Assembly (NCBI RefSeq): GCF_017573505.1
Contig: NZ_JAGEOJ010000021.1
Location: forward strand, 1 to 64,000
Reading direction: 5' to 3'
DNA from: Actinomadura barringtoniae
GTDB lineage: Bacteria > Actinomycetota > Actinomycetes > Streptosporangiales > Streptosporangiaceae
Length of the DNA stretch: 64,000 nucleotides
Below the pieces are notes generated by a model. The model did no database searches and had not been told where the DNA came from. It saw only the letters and a list, made by a program, of their open reading frames with translations. The position numbers were made by a program, and so were the translations under genes. Position 1 is the stretch's first letter. Each line of letters begins with the position of its first letter. This document shows positions 27,049 through 35,845 of this stretch, one piece after another.

Positions 27049-27154
27049 CTGCACTCCTTGACCTGGGCTTTCTCTGTGCGAACGACTCAATGTTCGCGTC
27101 CAGCACCGAACACCCACCAGTGGCATGAATGCCGCACACCGCTAAGATTTCGCC

Positions 27155-28135
27155 ATGCACCTCTCTCCTCCCGCCCGGCGTCACACGATCTCGGTCCTGG
27201 CGTTCGACGGCATGGCGCCGTTCGAGCTCGGCTCCGTCGTCGAGGTCTTCGGCCTGCCCCGCCCGGAGCTCGAGGTGCCCTGGTACGACCTGCGCGTCTG
27301 CTCGCTGGAACGCGGCCCGCTCCGCGCGGTCGGCGGCTTCACCATGACGATCGAGAACGACCTGGACGTCTTCTCCTCCGCCGACACCGTGATGGTGGTC
27401 GCGGTCCCCGACGTACGCGGCGACGTGGCACCCGAGGTGGTCGCGACCCTGCAGGAGGCGCACCGCAGGGGAGCCCGCATCGTCTCCATCTGCTCAGGCG
27501 CGTTCGCCCTGGCCGCAGCCGGTCTGCTGAACGGCCGGGAGGCCACCACCCACTGGCAGTACGCGGCGCTCCTCCAGTCGCGCTACCCAATGATTCACGT
27601 GAATCCACACGTTCTGTATGTGGACGGTGACGACGTGCTGACCAGCGCGGGCAGCGCCGCCGGGCTCGACCTGTGCCTGCATCTCGTACGCAAGGACCAC
27701 GGCGCCAAGGTCGCCAACGCCGTCGCCCGCCGACTGGTCATCCCGCCGCACCGAGAGGGCGGCCAGGCCCAGTTCGTCGAGGCCGCCGTGACCGAACCGG
27801 CCACCGACGACGCCATCGCCCGAGCCATGGCCTGGTCCCTCGACCACCTCGCCGAACCCATCACGGTCGCCGATCTAGCCCGCCAAGCCCACCTGTCGCC
27901 CCGCACGTTCATCCGCCACTTCAACCGCCAGACCGGCACCAGTCCCCTGCGCTGGGTCATCACCCAACGGATCATGGCGAGCCTCCCCCTCCTCGAAGGC
28001 GGCACCATCCCCATCGAAGAGATCGGCACCGCCGTCGGTTTCGAAAGCCCCGTCACCTTCCGCCACCACTTCACCCGCGCCATGAAGACCTCCCCCTCCG
28101 CCTACCGCCGCACCTTCCGAGCAACCGCCTCCTAA
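27155..28135 (+). CDS. GlxA family transcriptional regulator (DJ-1/PfpI-like + AraC HTH)
   Basis: 326 residues. The N-terminal DJ-1/PfpI-like domain (about 10-185) has the nucleophile elbow IVSICSGAFALAAAG with its Cys and the following REATTHW motif. The C-terminal AraC-type domain (about 225-320) shows LARQAHLSPRTFIRHFNRQT and EEIGTAVGFESPVTFRHHFT. Such proteins are activators or repressors with a non-enzymatic amidotransferase-like sensor. It is divergent from the rhodanese gene. Confidence 0.92.
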   Translation: MHLSPPARRHTISVLAFDGMAPFELGSVVEVFGLPRPELEVPWYDLRVCSLERGPLRAVGGFTMTIENDLDVFSSADTVMVVAVPDVRGDVAPEVVATLQEAHRRGARIVSICSGAFALAAAGLLNGREATTHWQYAALLQSRYPMIHVNPHVLYVDGDDVLTSAGSAAGLDLCLHLVRKDHGAKVANAVARRLVIPPHREGGQAQFVEAAVTEPATDDAIARAMAWSLDHLAEPITVADLARQAHLSPRTFIRHFNRQTGTSPLRWVITQRIMASLPLLEGGTIPIEEIGTAVGFESPVTFRHHFTRAMKTSPSAYRRTFRATAS

Positions 28136-28548
28136 CCCCCGAACACCACCCGCGCCACACACCAGCCCGCACTGCCCAGCCACCCTGTCCGGGGGCGCCC
28201 GGCCCAGGTGCCCGGTCTTGGCTGGTGCCTGGTCAAGGCAGCTGACCATGGCGCCCAGCCGTGAACGCCGACTGCGATGGCTGACCGCGGTGACTGGCCA
28301 CGGGATCGGCCACGGCGCCGGGTCACGCTGGCCGGTCGCGCGCCTGACCGTGGTGCCTGACCGTGGTGCCCGGCCGAGGTGCCCGGCCGAGGTGCCCGGC
28401 CGAGGTGCCCGGCCACGGTGCCCGGCCACGGCGCCCGGCCACGGCGCCCGGCCACGGCGCCCGGTCACAGTCGCTGGAGCGGCGAGTGACCGCGGTGGCC
28501 GTCGAGGCGGCCGGTCTAGGCGGCTGACGCGGGTCGCTTGGGCGTTTG
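28136..28548. repeat. intergenic region with 13-bp minisatellite (28368-28471)
   Basis: No gene is supported in this 413-bp gap. Eight copies of a 13-bp unit (GCCCGGCCGAGGT drifting to GCCCGGCCACGGC) start at 28368 and follow every 13 bp to 28459. Looser relatives (GTGCCTGACCGTG) extend upstream. The period is not a multiple of three. Confidence 0.88.
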
Positions 28549-29178
28549 TTAGGCGGGAACGGCTTCGGTGGCGGTGCGGTGGGCGTTTGGGCGGGCGAAG
28601 GGGAGGAGGGACAGCCAGATGAGCGCGGCGCCGAGGGGGAGCAGGTTGAGGTTGACGGCGATGACCGCGAAGCCGAGCAGGCCGGCGACGGGGGAGAGCG
28701 CCACCGTTGCGCGCCGGGCGATCACGGCGTGCTGAACGAGCAGGACGGTCAGGCCGAGCATGAACAGCATCGGCGCCGTGTCGTAGACGGCCGAGGGCAG
28801 AACGTTCGGGACGTCGGCGTATTTGTGCGCGAGCGTGCTCTTCTCGGCGTGGTCGGCGGCCTTGAGCCCGACGACGATGTCGATGATCGCGACCCGGATG
28901 AACGCGACCAGCCCCAGGGCCGAGAGCCCTGCCGCGATGCCTGCGGTCGTCCTCCGGGCCGTTCCTCCCGCCGGCATCTGCCTCCAGAGACCAGCGGTGA
29001 CCAGCCCGTACAGAACGAGCGCGCCGAGGAAGAGCACGTGCCCGACCGTCCACGCGAGTCCGGGACCGTACGTGCCGTCCCTCCCGTCGATGAGCCGGAT
29101 GACGCCGTACGTGAGCATCAGCGCAGGCGCGGCGTGAAAGGCGAACCCGAATCGGGATGTTCTGAGCATGTGCATCAC
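28549..29178 (-). CDS. Integral membrane protein of unknown function
   Basis: 209 residues, mostly hydrophobic, with about five to six helices (for example GLAWTVGHVLFLGALVLYGL, VAFIRVAIIDIVVGL, YDTAPMLFMLGLTVLLVQHA). A loop with KAADHAEKSTLAHKYADVPN joins helices 3 and 4. I do not recognise a named family. It lies beside a two-component system on the same strand but 141 bp beyond it, so it may be separately expressed. The first two codons are both ATG. Confidence 0.75.
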   Translation of the reverse strand: MMHMLRTSRFGFAFHAAPALMLTYGVIRLIDGRDGTYGPGLAWTVGHVLFLGALVLYGLVTAGLWRQMPAGGTARRTTAGIAAGLSALGLVAFIRVAIIDIVVGLKAADHAEKSTLAHKYADVPNVLPSAVYDTAPMLFMLGLTVLLVQHAVIARRATVALSPVAGLLGFAVIAVNLNLLPLGAALIWLSLLPFARPNAHRTATEAVPA

Positions 29179-29319
29179 TCCCGGAGCGACCGAAGATTCT
29201 CTGCCTTCGATCCTCGGGAGCGACGTCGTTCACGTGATCGCCGCCGCGGGCGGTCTTCGCCCATCCGTCACGTGGGGGAGTCACCCGCCTGAACTCCCCC
29301 GTCCGACCGAGTGCGCCGG

Positions 29320-29973
29320 TCAGGCCGGTTCGATGAGGCGGCTCTCGTAGGCGGCGATGACGGCCTGGACTCGGTCGCGGAGGCCCAGCTTGGACAGAAC
29401 GTTGCTGACGTGGGTCTTCACGGTGTGTTCGCTGACGACCATGGCCGTGGCGATCTCCGCGTTCGACAGGCCGCGGCCGAGAAGGCGCAGCGTCTCGCGT
29501 TCGCGCGCGGTCAGGACCGCCAGGCGCTCGGACGGCGGCGTGCCCTCGCGCGGGCGGTTGCGGGTGATGTCGGCGATCAGCCGGCGCGTGACGGTCGGGG
29601 CCAGCAGCGACTCCCCCGCGGCGACGACGCGTACGGCATGGACCAGGTCATCGCGCCGGACGTCCTTCAGCAGGAAGCCGCTCGCGCCCGCGTAGAGCGC
29701 GTCGTAGACGTAGTCGTCCTGGTCGAACGTGGTGAGCATCAGCGCCCGCGTGCGGCTCTCCGAGCAGATGACCTTGGCCGCCTCGATCCCGTCCAGGCCC
29801 GGCATCCGGATGTCGAGGAGAGCGACATCGGGTTGGTGGGCCCGAACGGCCGCGATCGCCGCCTCACCGTCGCCCGCCTCGCCGACCACCTGGATGTCGG
29901 GCTGGGCCTCGAGGATCATCGCGAAGCCGCTGCGTACGAGCTCCTGGTCGTCCGCGAGCACGACCCGGATCAA
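29320..29973 (-). CDS. NarL/LuxR-type response regulator
   Basis: 217 residues. The receiver domain has acidic residues in VLADDQELVRSG, the phosphoacceptor Asp in VALLDIRMPGLDG, and Lys in FLLKDVRRDDL. The C-terminal LuxR helix-turn-helix carries LTARERETLRLLGRGLSNAE and MVVSEHTVKTHVSNVLSKLG. The start codon is TTG and overlaps the stop of the sensor-kinase gene, so translation is coupled. It should be phosphorylated by that kinase. Confidence 0.95.
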   Translation of the reverse strand: MIRVVLADDQELVRSGFAMILEAQPDIQVVGEAGDGEAAIAAVRAHQPDVALLDIRMPGLDGIEAAKVICSESRTRALMLTTFDQDDYVYDALYAGASGFLLKDVRRDDLVHAVRVVAAGESLLAPTVTRRLIADITRNRPREGTPPSERLAVLTARERETLRLLGRGLSNAEIATAMVVSEHTVKTHVSNVLSKLGLRDRVQAVIAAYESRLIEPA

Positions 29974-31709
29974 GGCGTGACCTCCCGAATCCGTTCGGCG
30001 TGCGGCTGTCGATCGGCATAAGGAAGCCGGGCAGTCACGCGAAACCCGCCGCCCGGCAGCGGCCCTGCCTCAGCCACGCCTCCACAGGACGCCGCACGCT
30101 CCCGGATCCCGATAAGCCCGTGGCCACCCGCCACCCTGGATCCATTCATGCCGGAGCGCCGTGCCGCCGCCGATGCACCAACACCGGGTCCTCCCGCCGA
30201 AGATCTGGCGACACCCTTGCCACCCGCCGTCGCAGATCCACCCCCGCTAGGGCCGCCAGCCGCCGCAGACCCGCCATGACCACGGGCTGCCGCAGGGCCA
30301 CTGCCGCTAGGACCATGCGCCGCCGTGGATCGGTCGCCGCCACTGCCACCAGCCACCGCAGATTCACCACTGCCCTCGCCACGAGCCGCCGTAGGCCCGC
30401 CGCCACTATGGCCGCGGGCGACCGTAGGTCCGCCGCCGCCGCAGCCACCAACCACCGCAGATTCGTCGCGGCCTTCGCCACCAGCTGGCGCAGGTCCACC
30501 GCCGATGGCGTCCCGGGTCACCATGGATCCACCTCCGCCATAGCCACGACCCGCCGCAGGCCCGCCACCTCCCTTGCCACGAGCCACCGTGGATCCGCCG
30601 CCATGGCCGCCAGAAGCCGTGGACCCGTCGCCGCCGTGGCCACCGCCCACCGCGCGATCGCCAAGGCCCCGGCCTCCCATCACCCCGCGGAGGCCTCTGG
30701 GGAACGCGGGATCGTCAACGCCCTGGCCATCGTCAGTGACGGTGATCAGCAGCTCGTCGGTCCCTGTCCAGTCGAGCCGTACGGTGACCGACGTGGCCGC
30801 AGCGTGCTTGACCGCGTTCGTCAGCGCTTCCTGCACAATGCGGTGCGCCGCCACATCGGCGTCAGGGGGCAATGTGCGGGGGAGCCCGTCGTTGTGCAAC
30901 TCCACCCGCAGGTCGGTGCTGTCCACGCGCGCGATCAAGTCCGGGAGGGTCGCGATGGTCGGCTGCGGCGCCCGAACGCCCTCGTCCTGATCCTCCTTGA
31001 GCACGCCCAACGTCCGTCTGAGCTGCACCATCGCGTCCCGCCCGGCCGCCGCGATCGCATCGAACGCCTGCTCCGCCCGATCCGGGTCGCTGCGCACCAC
31101 CACCGGCCCCGCCTCCGCCTGAACGATCATCAGGCTGACCGCGTGCGCGAGCACGTCGTGCATGTCGCGGGCGATCCTGGCGCGTTCCTCCGCCGCAGCA
31201 CGTGCGGCGTGCGCCTCCTGCTCGCGTTCCAGCCGTACGGCACGTTCTGCCAGCACAGCCGTGCGTTCGCGCGCGGTCCGGGCGAGCGTGCCCAGCAGGA
31301 ACGCGGCGAGGGGGAGCAGCAGGGTGAACATGAACTCCGGCGCCGTGTTGTGCTTGATGAGCAGCGCGGCGGGCGGTGTGGTCGCGAGCATTCCCACGAC
31401 GAACGCCCAGCGCTGCCAGGCCTTCTGTCCCAGGTCAGCGATCGTGTAGAACGCGACCAGTCCGCCGTACTGCAACATCTGGCCTGGCCGGTGGTACGCC
31501 GAAACCAGAATGGCGAACGCACATACTGTGAGCGCCACGGCGAACGATGCACGTCTCCGCCACAGCAGCGGAACGACGGTACCCACGTTGAACAGTGCAC
31601 CCAGCGGAGTCACGTTGTTCCAGGCGACGAACGGAACGGATGTCGGCACCGCAACAGCGAGAGCCACCGCGACGTCCGCCACCCTGACGCGCGGAAGGCG
31701 AAGGGGCAT
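29970..31709 (-). CDS. NarL-type sensor histidine kinase with repeat-derived insert in the ATP lid
   Basis: About 579 residues from ATG 31709, against about 390 expected. Four to five N-terminal helices (VADVAVALAVAVPTSVPFVA onward) precede the HisKA_3 domain with the phosphoacceptor His in RIARDMHDVLAHAVSLMI. The ATPase domain has the N box RIVQEALTNAVKHAAA and the first Gly box VTDDGQGVDDP. It then runs about 185 residues of Gly/Ala/Ser/His/Arg-rich sequence (about 340-527) before the second Gly box GHGLIGIRERAASCGG and the closing GGGFRVTARLPY. The insert is exactly in the ATP lid. The start is uncertain: ATG 31772 would add 21 residues. The frame remains open further upstream but looks non-coding. 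Whether the kinase is active is an open question. Confidence 0.85.
   Translation of the reverse strand: MPLRLPRVRVADVAVALAVAVPTSVPFVAWNNVTPLGALFNVGTVVPLLWRRRASFAVALTVCAFAILVSAYHRPGQMLQYGGLVAFYTIADLGQKAWQRWAFVVGMLATTPPAALLIKHNTAPEFMFTLLLPLAAFLLGTLARTARERTAVLAERAVRLEREQEAHAARAAAEERARIARDMHDVLAHAVSLMIVQAEAGPVVVRSDPDRAEQAFDAIAAAGRDAMVQLRRTLGVLKEDQDEGVRAPQPTIATLPDLIARVDSTDLRVELHNDGLPRTLPPDADVAAHRIVQEALTNAVKHAAATSVTVRLDWTGTDELLITVTDDGQGVDDPAFPRGLRGVMGGRGLGDRAVGGGHGGDGSTASGGHGGGSTVARGKGGGGPAAGRGYGGGGSMVTRDAIGGGPAPAGGEGRDESAVVGGCGGGGPTVARGHSGGGPTAARGEGSGESAVAGGSGGDRSTAAHGPSGSGPAAARGHGGSAAAGGPSGGGSATAGGKGVARSSAGGPGVGASAAARRSGMNGSRVAGGHGLIGIRERAASCGGVAEAGPLPGGGFRVTARLPYADRQPHAERIREVTP
30130..30690 (-). 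repeat. GC-rich degenerate minisatellite in the histidine kinase ATP lid
   Basis: Roughly 560 bp of degenerate units, visible on the plus strand as GCCACCGC(A/C)G(A/G) and GCC(A/G)CCGT(A/G)G. They code on the minus strand for GGGHGG, ARGHGG, AGGHG and similar words. Flanking codons of the kinase (GGRG before, GGHG after) resemble the unit, as expected if the expansion began in the glycine-rich lid itself. Confidence 0.8.
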
Positions 31710-32312
31710 TCGCCCAGTATCCGGCCGCACAACCCCAAGCCGCCTCGCCCGCACGAGGGATCTCTCCCCCATCTCCGCCAAGCCGACCAAGCGGCCCGCT
31801 AACCCGCCCAACGCTCCAGTAAGCCCCGGCGCCACCCCGAGCCGCCCACCCCCACGTGCAGTACGCACCCCCGCCAGGTGCGTACCCCCGACCAGGACCG
31901 CCTGCCGGACGCGCAGCCCCACCGCAGCATGCAGGTCTGGTGATCCACGACGGGGAACGCGCGGCGGAGAACGGCAGACCTCCTGAGTCACACCCGCCCC
32001 CGCCGATGGGCGCAGCCCTTCCGTGGGGCGTACCTCCGTTGACGTGCCCTCGTAGGCGCTGACCGCGACGGCAGCGCCGCCTGTGAACGGCCATGTAAGT
32101 CCCCGGGACGACGGCGAGGGATCCCGCCACCAACCGCTCCTGCTCGCCCCGGTCACCCAATGCCCGCCTGCTGGATGGCCCGCACCACCACAGGTCACCA
32201 GCCCGTGGGCCACCGGCCACGCATACCGCCCTTTTACTCGAGCGGGCAAAGATTCCCCAGGCTGATGGGTAGGTTCCGTCTACTTACGGTGAACGATGCG
32301 CTCGGGGGAGCA
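31710..32312. other. intergenic region between divergent kinase and PrsW genes
   Basis: No gene is well supported. A short Pro-rich frame starting at 31856 (MQYAPPPGAYPRPGPPAGRA) looks like the beginning of a membrane protein of the kind with Pro-rich N-termini, but it ends at 32062 without membrane helices; it may be a decayed fragment. Promoters for both divergent genes should lie here. Confidence 0.4.
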
Positions 32313-33248
32313 ATGACGCAGCGGACGTCGCGAACGTGGTTGAAGGTGTTCTGGACCGGCCTGGCTCTATGGGCCGCCACGGTCGCGGTCACTGTGATCA
32401 CCGCCAACACCAATCTGCTGCCCACGATCGTGCTGCTGGGCAGTTTCCTGGTGCCGGTCACGTTCGCGATCTGGGCGTACGAGCACGGCACGTCAGGCGA
32501 GATCACGGTGCCGCTCCTGTTCACGGCGTTCGTCGTGGGCGGCGTACTGGGTGTCCTGGGCGCATCGCTGCTCGAGACCTACCTGCTGCACCCGTCCCTG
32601 TGGATGTACGTCGGCGTGGGCCTCATCGAGGAAGCGGTCAAGCTCATCGCGCTGATCTTCGTGGCCCGCCACCTGCGCCACCGTTCACTGCGCGACGGGC
32701 TCGTCCTCGGCGCCACGGTCGGCTTCGGCTTCGCCGCGTTCGAAAGCTCGGGCTACGCGCTCAACGCCCTGTTCACCGTCGACGGGCTCAGCATCCGTTC
32801 AATGGTCGAGACCGAGATCCTGCGCGGCCTGCTCACCCCGCTCGGCCACGGGCTGTGGACGGCGATCCTGGGCGGCACGCTCTTCGCCGCCTCGCGCGGT
32901 CACCACCGCCTGCGCATCACCGGCCCCGTCGTACTGGCCTACCTGGGCGTCTCACTCCTCCACGCCCTGTGGGACTCCATGCACGGCCTGGCGATCGCGG
33001 CGACGCTCTACCTCACCGGCGCACGCTGGCAGTTCCAGCTCCTGGAGCACGGCTACCTGCCCCGCGCCACCGACACCCAAGGCCACCTGATCACCCTCCT
33101 GAACGCCGCAGGCATCATCGTCATCTCGTTCATAGCCCTGACCTGGCTCCGCTCCCTCTACTCCCGTTCCGAACGCGACCAAGCCCCACCCCCAATCCCC
33201 CAAGGCCACTTCCGCACCGAACCCCCATGGAGCCCCGAACGCCGCTGA
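32313..33248 (+). CDS. PrsW family intramembrane metalloprotease-like protein
   Basis: 311 residues with about eight helices. Family motifs are present: the glutamate pair in GVGLIEEAVKLIALIFVARH, FGFAAFESSGY, the His in LTPLGHGLWTAILGGTLFA, and LLHALWDSMHG. In Bacillus, PrsW cleaves an anti-sigma factor; actinobacterial members are numerous and mostly uncharacterised. The ATG at 32313 follows CGGGGGAG; a GTG 24 bp earlier is also possible. The C-terminus is Pro-rich and cytoplasmic. It stands alone. Confidence 0.88.
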   Translation: MTQRTSRTWLKVFWTGLALWAATVAVTVITANTNLLPTIVLLGSFLVPVTFAIWAYEHGTSGEITVPLLFTAFVVGGVLGVLGASLLETYLLHPSLWMYVGVGLIEEAVKLIALIFVARHLRHRSLRDGLVLGATVGFGFAAFESSGYALNALFTVDGLSIRSMVETEILRGLLTPLGHGLWTAILGGTLFAASRGHHRLRITGPVVLAYLGVSLLHALWDSMHGLAIAATLYLTGARWQFQLLEHGYLPRATDTQGHLITLLNAAGIIVISFIALTWLRSLYSRSERDQAPPPIPQGHFRTEPPWSPERR

Positions 33249-33524
33249 CGCGCAGCTCCAGCCCCAGAACGGCCAAGCCACAAGCCAGGCCAAGGCCCCG
33301 GCCCTAGCCCGGCCCTAGCCGAGCCCAACTGTTGGGGCCCTGTGGCAAGCCAAGCCAATGGACGGACACCCACGTCGGTGGGGCACGCTCCTCCGACCGG
33401 CCACACTCCGCGGACCGGGCACACCCTGCGGACAGAGCTCGACCCGCGTGCAAGGCAGGCCAGCGGACAACCAGCCTCCGGTGCGAGCCCGGGTAGCGCT
33501 GGAGGGGACCGCCAGAGCCTTTTT

Positions 33525-33662
33525 CTACCTGGCTGCGCTAAGCGGGGCGCCGATCCAGGAGAGAACGATCGCGAGGGCACCCACGAGCAGCGCTAAGGCG
33601 AGCACCAAAGCACCCGTCCAGTACCACCAGCACCGCCGCCCACCGCTTCCAGCCAGCACCAC
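33525..33662 (-). CDS. possible 45-residue membrane peptide
   Basis: A short frame from GTG 33662 encodes a basic/Trp-rich start (GGRRCWWYWTG) and one strong membrane helix (LVLALALLVGALAIVLSWIG) ending LSAAR. The ribosome site is poor and conservation cannot be judged, so this is tentative. The surrounding 33249-33853 shows no other gene; it holds loosely repeated CGGACC/GGGCAC words and, at its right end, the ribosome site of the monooxygenase gene. Confidence 0.35.
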   Translation of the reverse strand: MVLAGSGGRRCWWYWTGALVLALALLVGALAIVLSWIGAPLSAAR

Positions 33663-33853
33663 TTGCGCACGGCCCGGACACCTGCAGCCCTCCACACCGC
33701 ATTGCTCACCAGCTGCCCGCCTGCCACCACTAGCAGCACCGCTGACCAACCGCGCACAAGCACGGTCAGCCACGCGTGCGCGCCTGGTCAGCGCGCCCGG
33801 CGAATCTCTGTGTCATCGAGAACGAGAGAACGACGAAGACACAGGAGCAGGCA

Positions 33854-35065
33854 ATGAACAAGAAGGTTCTGATCTCGGGTGCCAGCATCGCCGGACCGTC
33901 CCTGGCCTACTGGCTGACGCAGTACGGCTTCGAGGTCACCGTCGTGGAGCGCGCGGCCGGCATCCGGCCCGGCGGGCAGGCGGTCGACTTCCGCGGCCAC
34001 GTTCACCTGTCCGTCCTGGAGAAGATGGGCATCCTGGACGAGGTCCGCAGCCATCAGACCGACAACGGCGCTCTGCACCTCATCGGCTCCGACGGCCGCG
34101 ACCTGGTCGAACTCCCCGCCTCGTTCACCGGCGGCGAGGTGGAGATCCTGCGCGGCGACCTGGCCCGGATCCTGTACGAGCGGACCCGGCACTCCGCCAC
34201 CTACGTCTTCGACGACTCGATCACTTCTCTGACCGAGACCGAGCACGGCGTGTACGTCACGTTCGAACGCGGCGAGCCCGACCGCTACGACCTGGTGGTC
34301 GGCGCGGACGGACTGCACTCCAACGTGCGGCGCCTGGCGTTCGGTGACGAGAAGCAGTTCATCCAGGACTCCGGCTACCACGTGGCGATCTTCGACGCGC
34401 CGAACCGCCTCGGCCTGAGCCACGATGGCGTCCTCTACAGCGAGCCCGGCCGCGGCATGGCGCTCTACCCGACCCACAACGGCGCTTCCGCCAACGTCAT
34501 GTGCGTCTTCGCCGCCGACCAGGTCGACGTCCACCGCCGCGACTACGACGCGCAGAAGCGCCTGGTCGCCGAGCGTTTCGCCGGGATGGGCTGGCACGGC
34601 GAGGCCCTGATGCAGGACCTGCGGAACGCGCCGTACTTCTACTACGACTCGATCAGCATGGTCCGCATGAAGCAGTGGACCAAGGGCCGGGTCTCGCTCC
34701 TCGGTGACGCGGGCTACGGCGCCACCTGCGGCGGCATGGGCACCGGCCTCGCAGTCGTCTGCGCCTACGTCCTCGCCGGCGAACTGGCCGCGTCCGCCGA
34801 CCACACCACCGCGTTCGCCGCGTACGAGAAGGAGATCAAGAAGTTCACCAAGGCCTGCCAGCAGGTCGCCGGCGGCGTGGGCACGTTCTTCGCCCCCAAG
34901 ACCACCCGCAGCCTCCGCCGCCGCACCAAGATCTACAAGGTCCTCACCGCCGGCCCGTTCATCCGCCTCCTCGACAAGCTGACCACCAAGGCCGCAACCG
35001 CCATCGAGCTCAAGGACTACCCCGCTCCCCTGCCCGCCCACCACCCAACCCACGCCGCCGCCTAA
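33854..35065 (+). CDS. FAD-dependent monooxygenase (PHBH-fold)
   Basis: 403 residues. FAD-binding signatures are present: the Rossmann start VLISGASIAGPSLAYWL, VVGADGLHSNVRRLAF (DG motif) and GRVSLLGDAGYGATCGGMGT (GD motif). The protein resembles NAD(P)H-dependent hydroxylases of the TetX/aromatic hydroxylase class. A single-domain enzyme should hydroxylate a small aromatic or polyketide-like substrate. The ATG follows AGGAG. No pathway partners are adjacent, so it may be a stand-alone detoxification enzyme. Confidence 0.92.
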   Translation: MNKKVLISGASIAGPSLAYWLTQYGFEVTVVERAAGIRPGGQAVDFRGHVHLSVLEKMGILDEVRSHQTDNGALHLIGSDGRDLVELPASFTGGEVEILRGDLARILYERTRHSATYVFDDSITSLTETEHGVYVTFERGEPDRYDLVVGADGLHSNVRRLAFGDEKQFIQDSGYHVAIFDAPNRLGLSHDGVLYSEPGRGMALYPTHNGASANVMCVFAADQVDVHRRDYDAQKRLVAERFAGMGWHGEALMQDLRNAPYFYYDSISMVRMKQWTKGRVSLLGDAGYGATCGGMGTGLAVVCAYVLAGELAASADHTTAFAAYEKEIKKFTKACQQVAGGVGTFFAPKTTRSLRRRTKIYKVLTAGPFIRLLDKLTTKAATAIELKDYPAPLPAHHPTHAAA

Positions 35066-35089
35066 CTCCCAACACCACTCCCCGAAACA

Positions 35090-35109
35090 GCCCGCGCCAA
35101 GGCGCGGGC
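35090..35109 (+). terminator. terminator after the monooxygenase gene
   Basis: GCCCGCGCC-AA-GGCGCGGGC forms a perfect inverted repeat 24 bp after the stop, followed by CGTTCGG. Confidence 0.65.
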
Positions 35110-35199
35110 CGTTCGGCGTCACCCCTCGTCCCTCTCCCCGCAGCCGACATCGTCAGGCATGGACACGTCCGCGTCGGACGTTCGGGCAGCTAGTGCGCA

Positions 35200-35560
35200 G
35201 ACGCGGATCATCCGACGCGAGCGCCTGCCGTCCGGCTTAGGCGCGGGCAGGACTGGTGTGGTGCGAAGAGCACGCCGACGCCGGGAGCGTCGTCGAGGTC
35301 GCCCCCGGCCCGTTCGGCGTAACCCGAGCGGACCATGGCATCACGCACGCACAACCCGGCGGTCGTAAGCAGCTCGGCGTCGGGCGTAAGCGGCTCGGCG
35401 TTAGGCGTAAGCGGCTCGGCGTTAGGCGTAAGCGGCTCGGCGTCGGGCATGAGCGGCTCGGCGTCGGGCATGAGCAGCTCGGCGTCAGCCGGTGAACGGC
35501 TCGCCGACGAACGCGGTGGCCTCGCGGCGCTGCGTACGGAGGTTACTTAGCCCCAGAAGC
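35200..35560 (-). pseudogene. probable gene remnant split by a repeat array
   Basis: On the minus strand, a frame right of the array reads REATAFVGEPFTG then stops at 35485-35487. A different frame through and left of the array continues LLTTAGLCVRDAMVRSGYAE and DLDDAPGVGVLFAPHQS. The two pieces look protein-like and are separated by six 21-bp repeats plus a frameshift. I cannot name the ancestral family. The rest of 35110-35845 shows no gene. Confidence 0.35.
35365..35490. repeat. 21-bp tandem repeat, six copies
   Basis: Units of the form GTAAGCGGCTCGGCGTTAGGC start at 35365, 35386, 35407, 35428, 35449 and 35470; the last two begin ATGAGC. Copies differ at one to four positions. The minus strand would encode a DAEPLTPN-like heptad. 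Confidence 0.9.
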
Positions 35561-35845
35561 ACAGCTCATCCACCGCAAGGCGCCTGCCGTCGGACGTAAG
35601 CACGCACGCCATGCGGCGACAAAGGCGAGCCGATCGACGTCACGCGCTCGCGCCACACAACTTCACGTGCGTGCGCCATGCAACGTCAGACACGGAAACC
35701 GTGCGGCAATGCGCGCGGGCCGGTCAACGTCAGGCGTACGCGCTCGCCGCAAGTCGCATGCGACGATGCGCGCGGGCCGAGATGTCAGGCACACGCGCTT
35801 GGCATTTGGCGCGTGGGCGGTGCGGCGATGCGTGGGGATGTGCCG

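Noticed and set aside
28368..28471. CRISPR-like regular array
   Set aside because: The 13-bp units are directly adjacent with no spacers. The same holds for the 15-, 18- and 21-bp arrays elsewhere; no cas genes are present.
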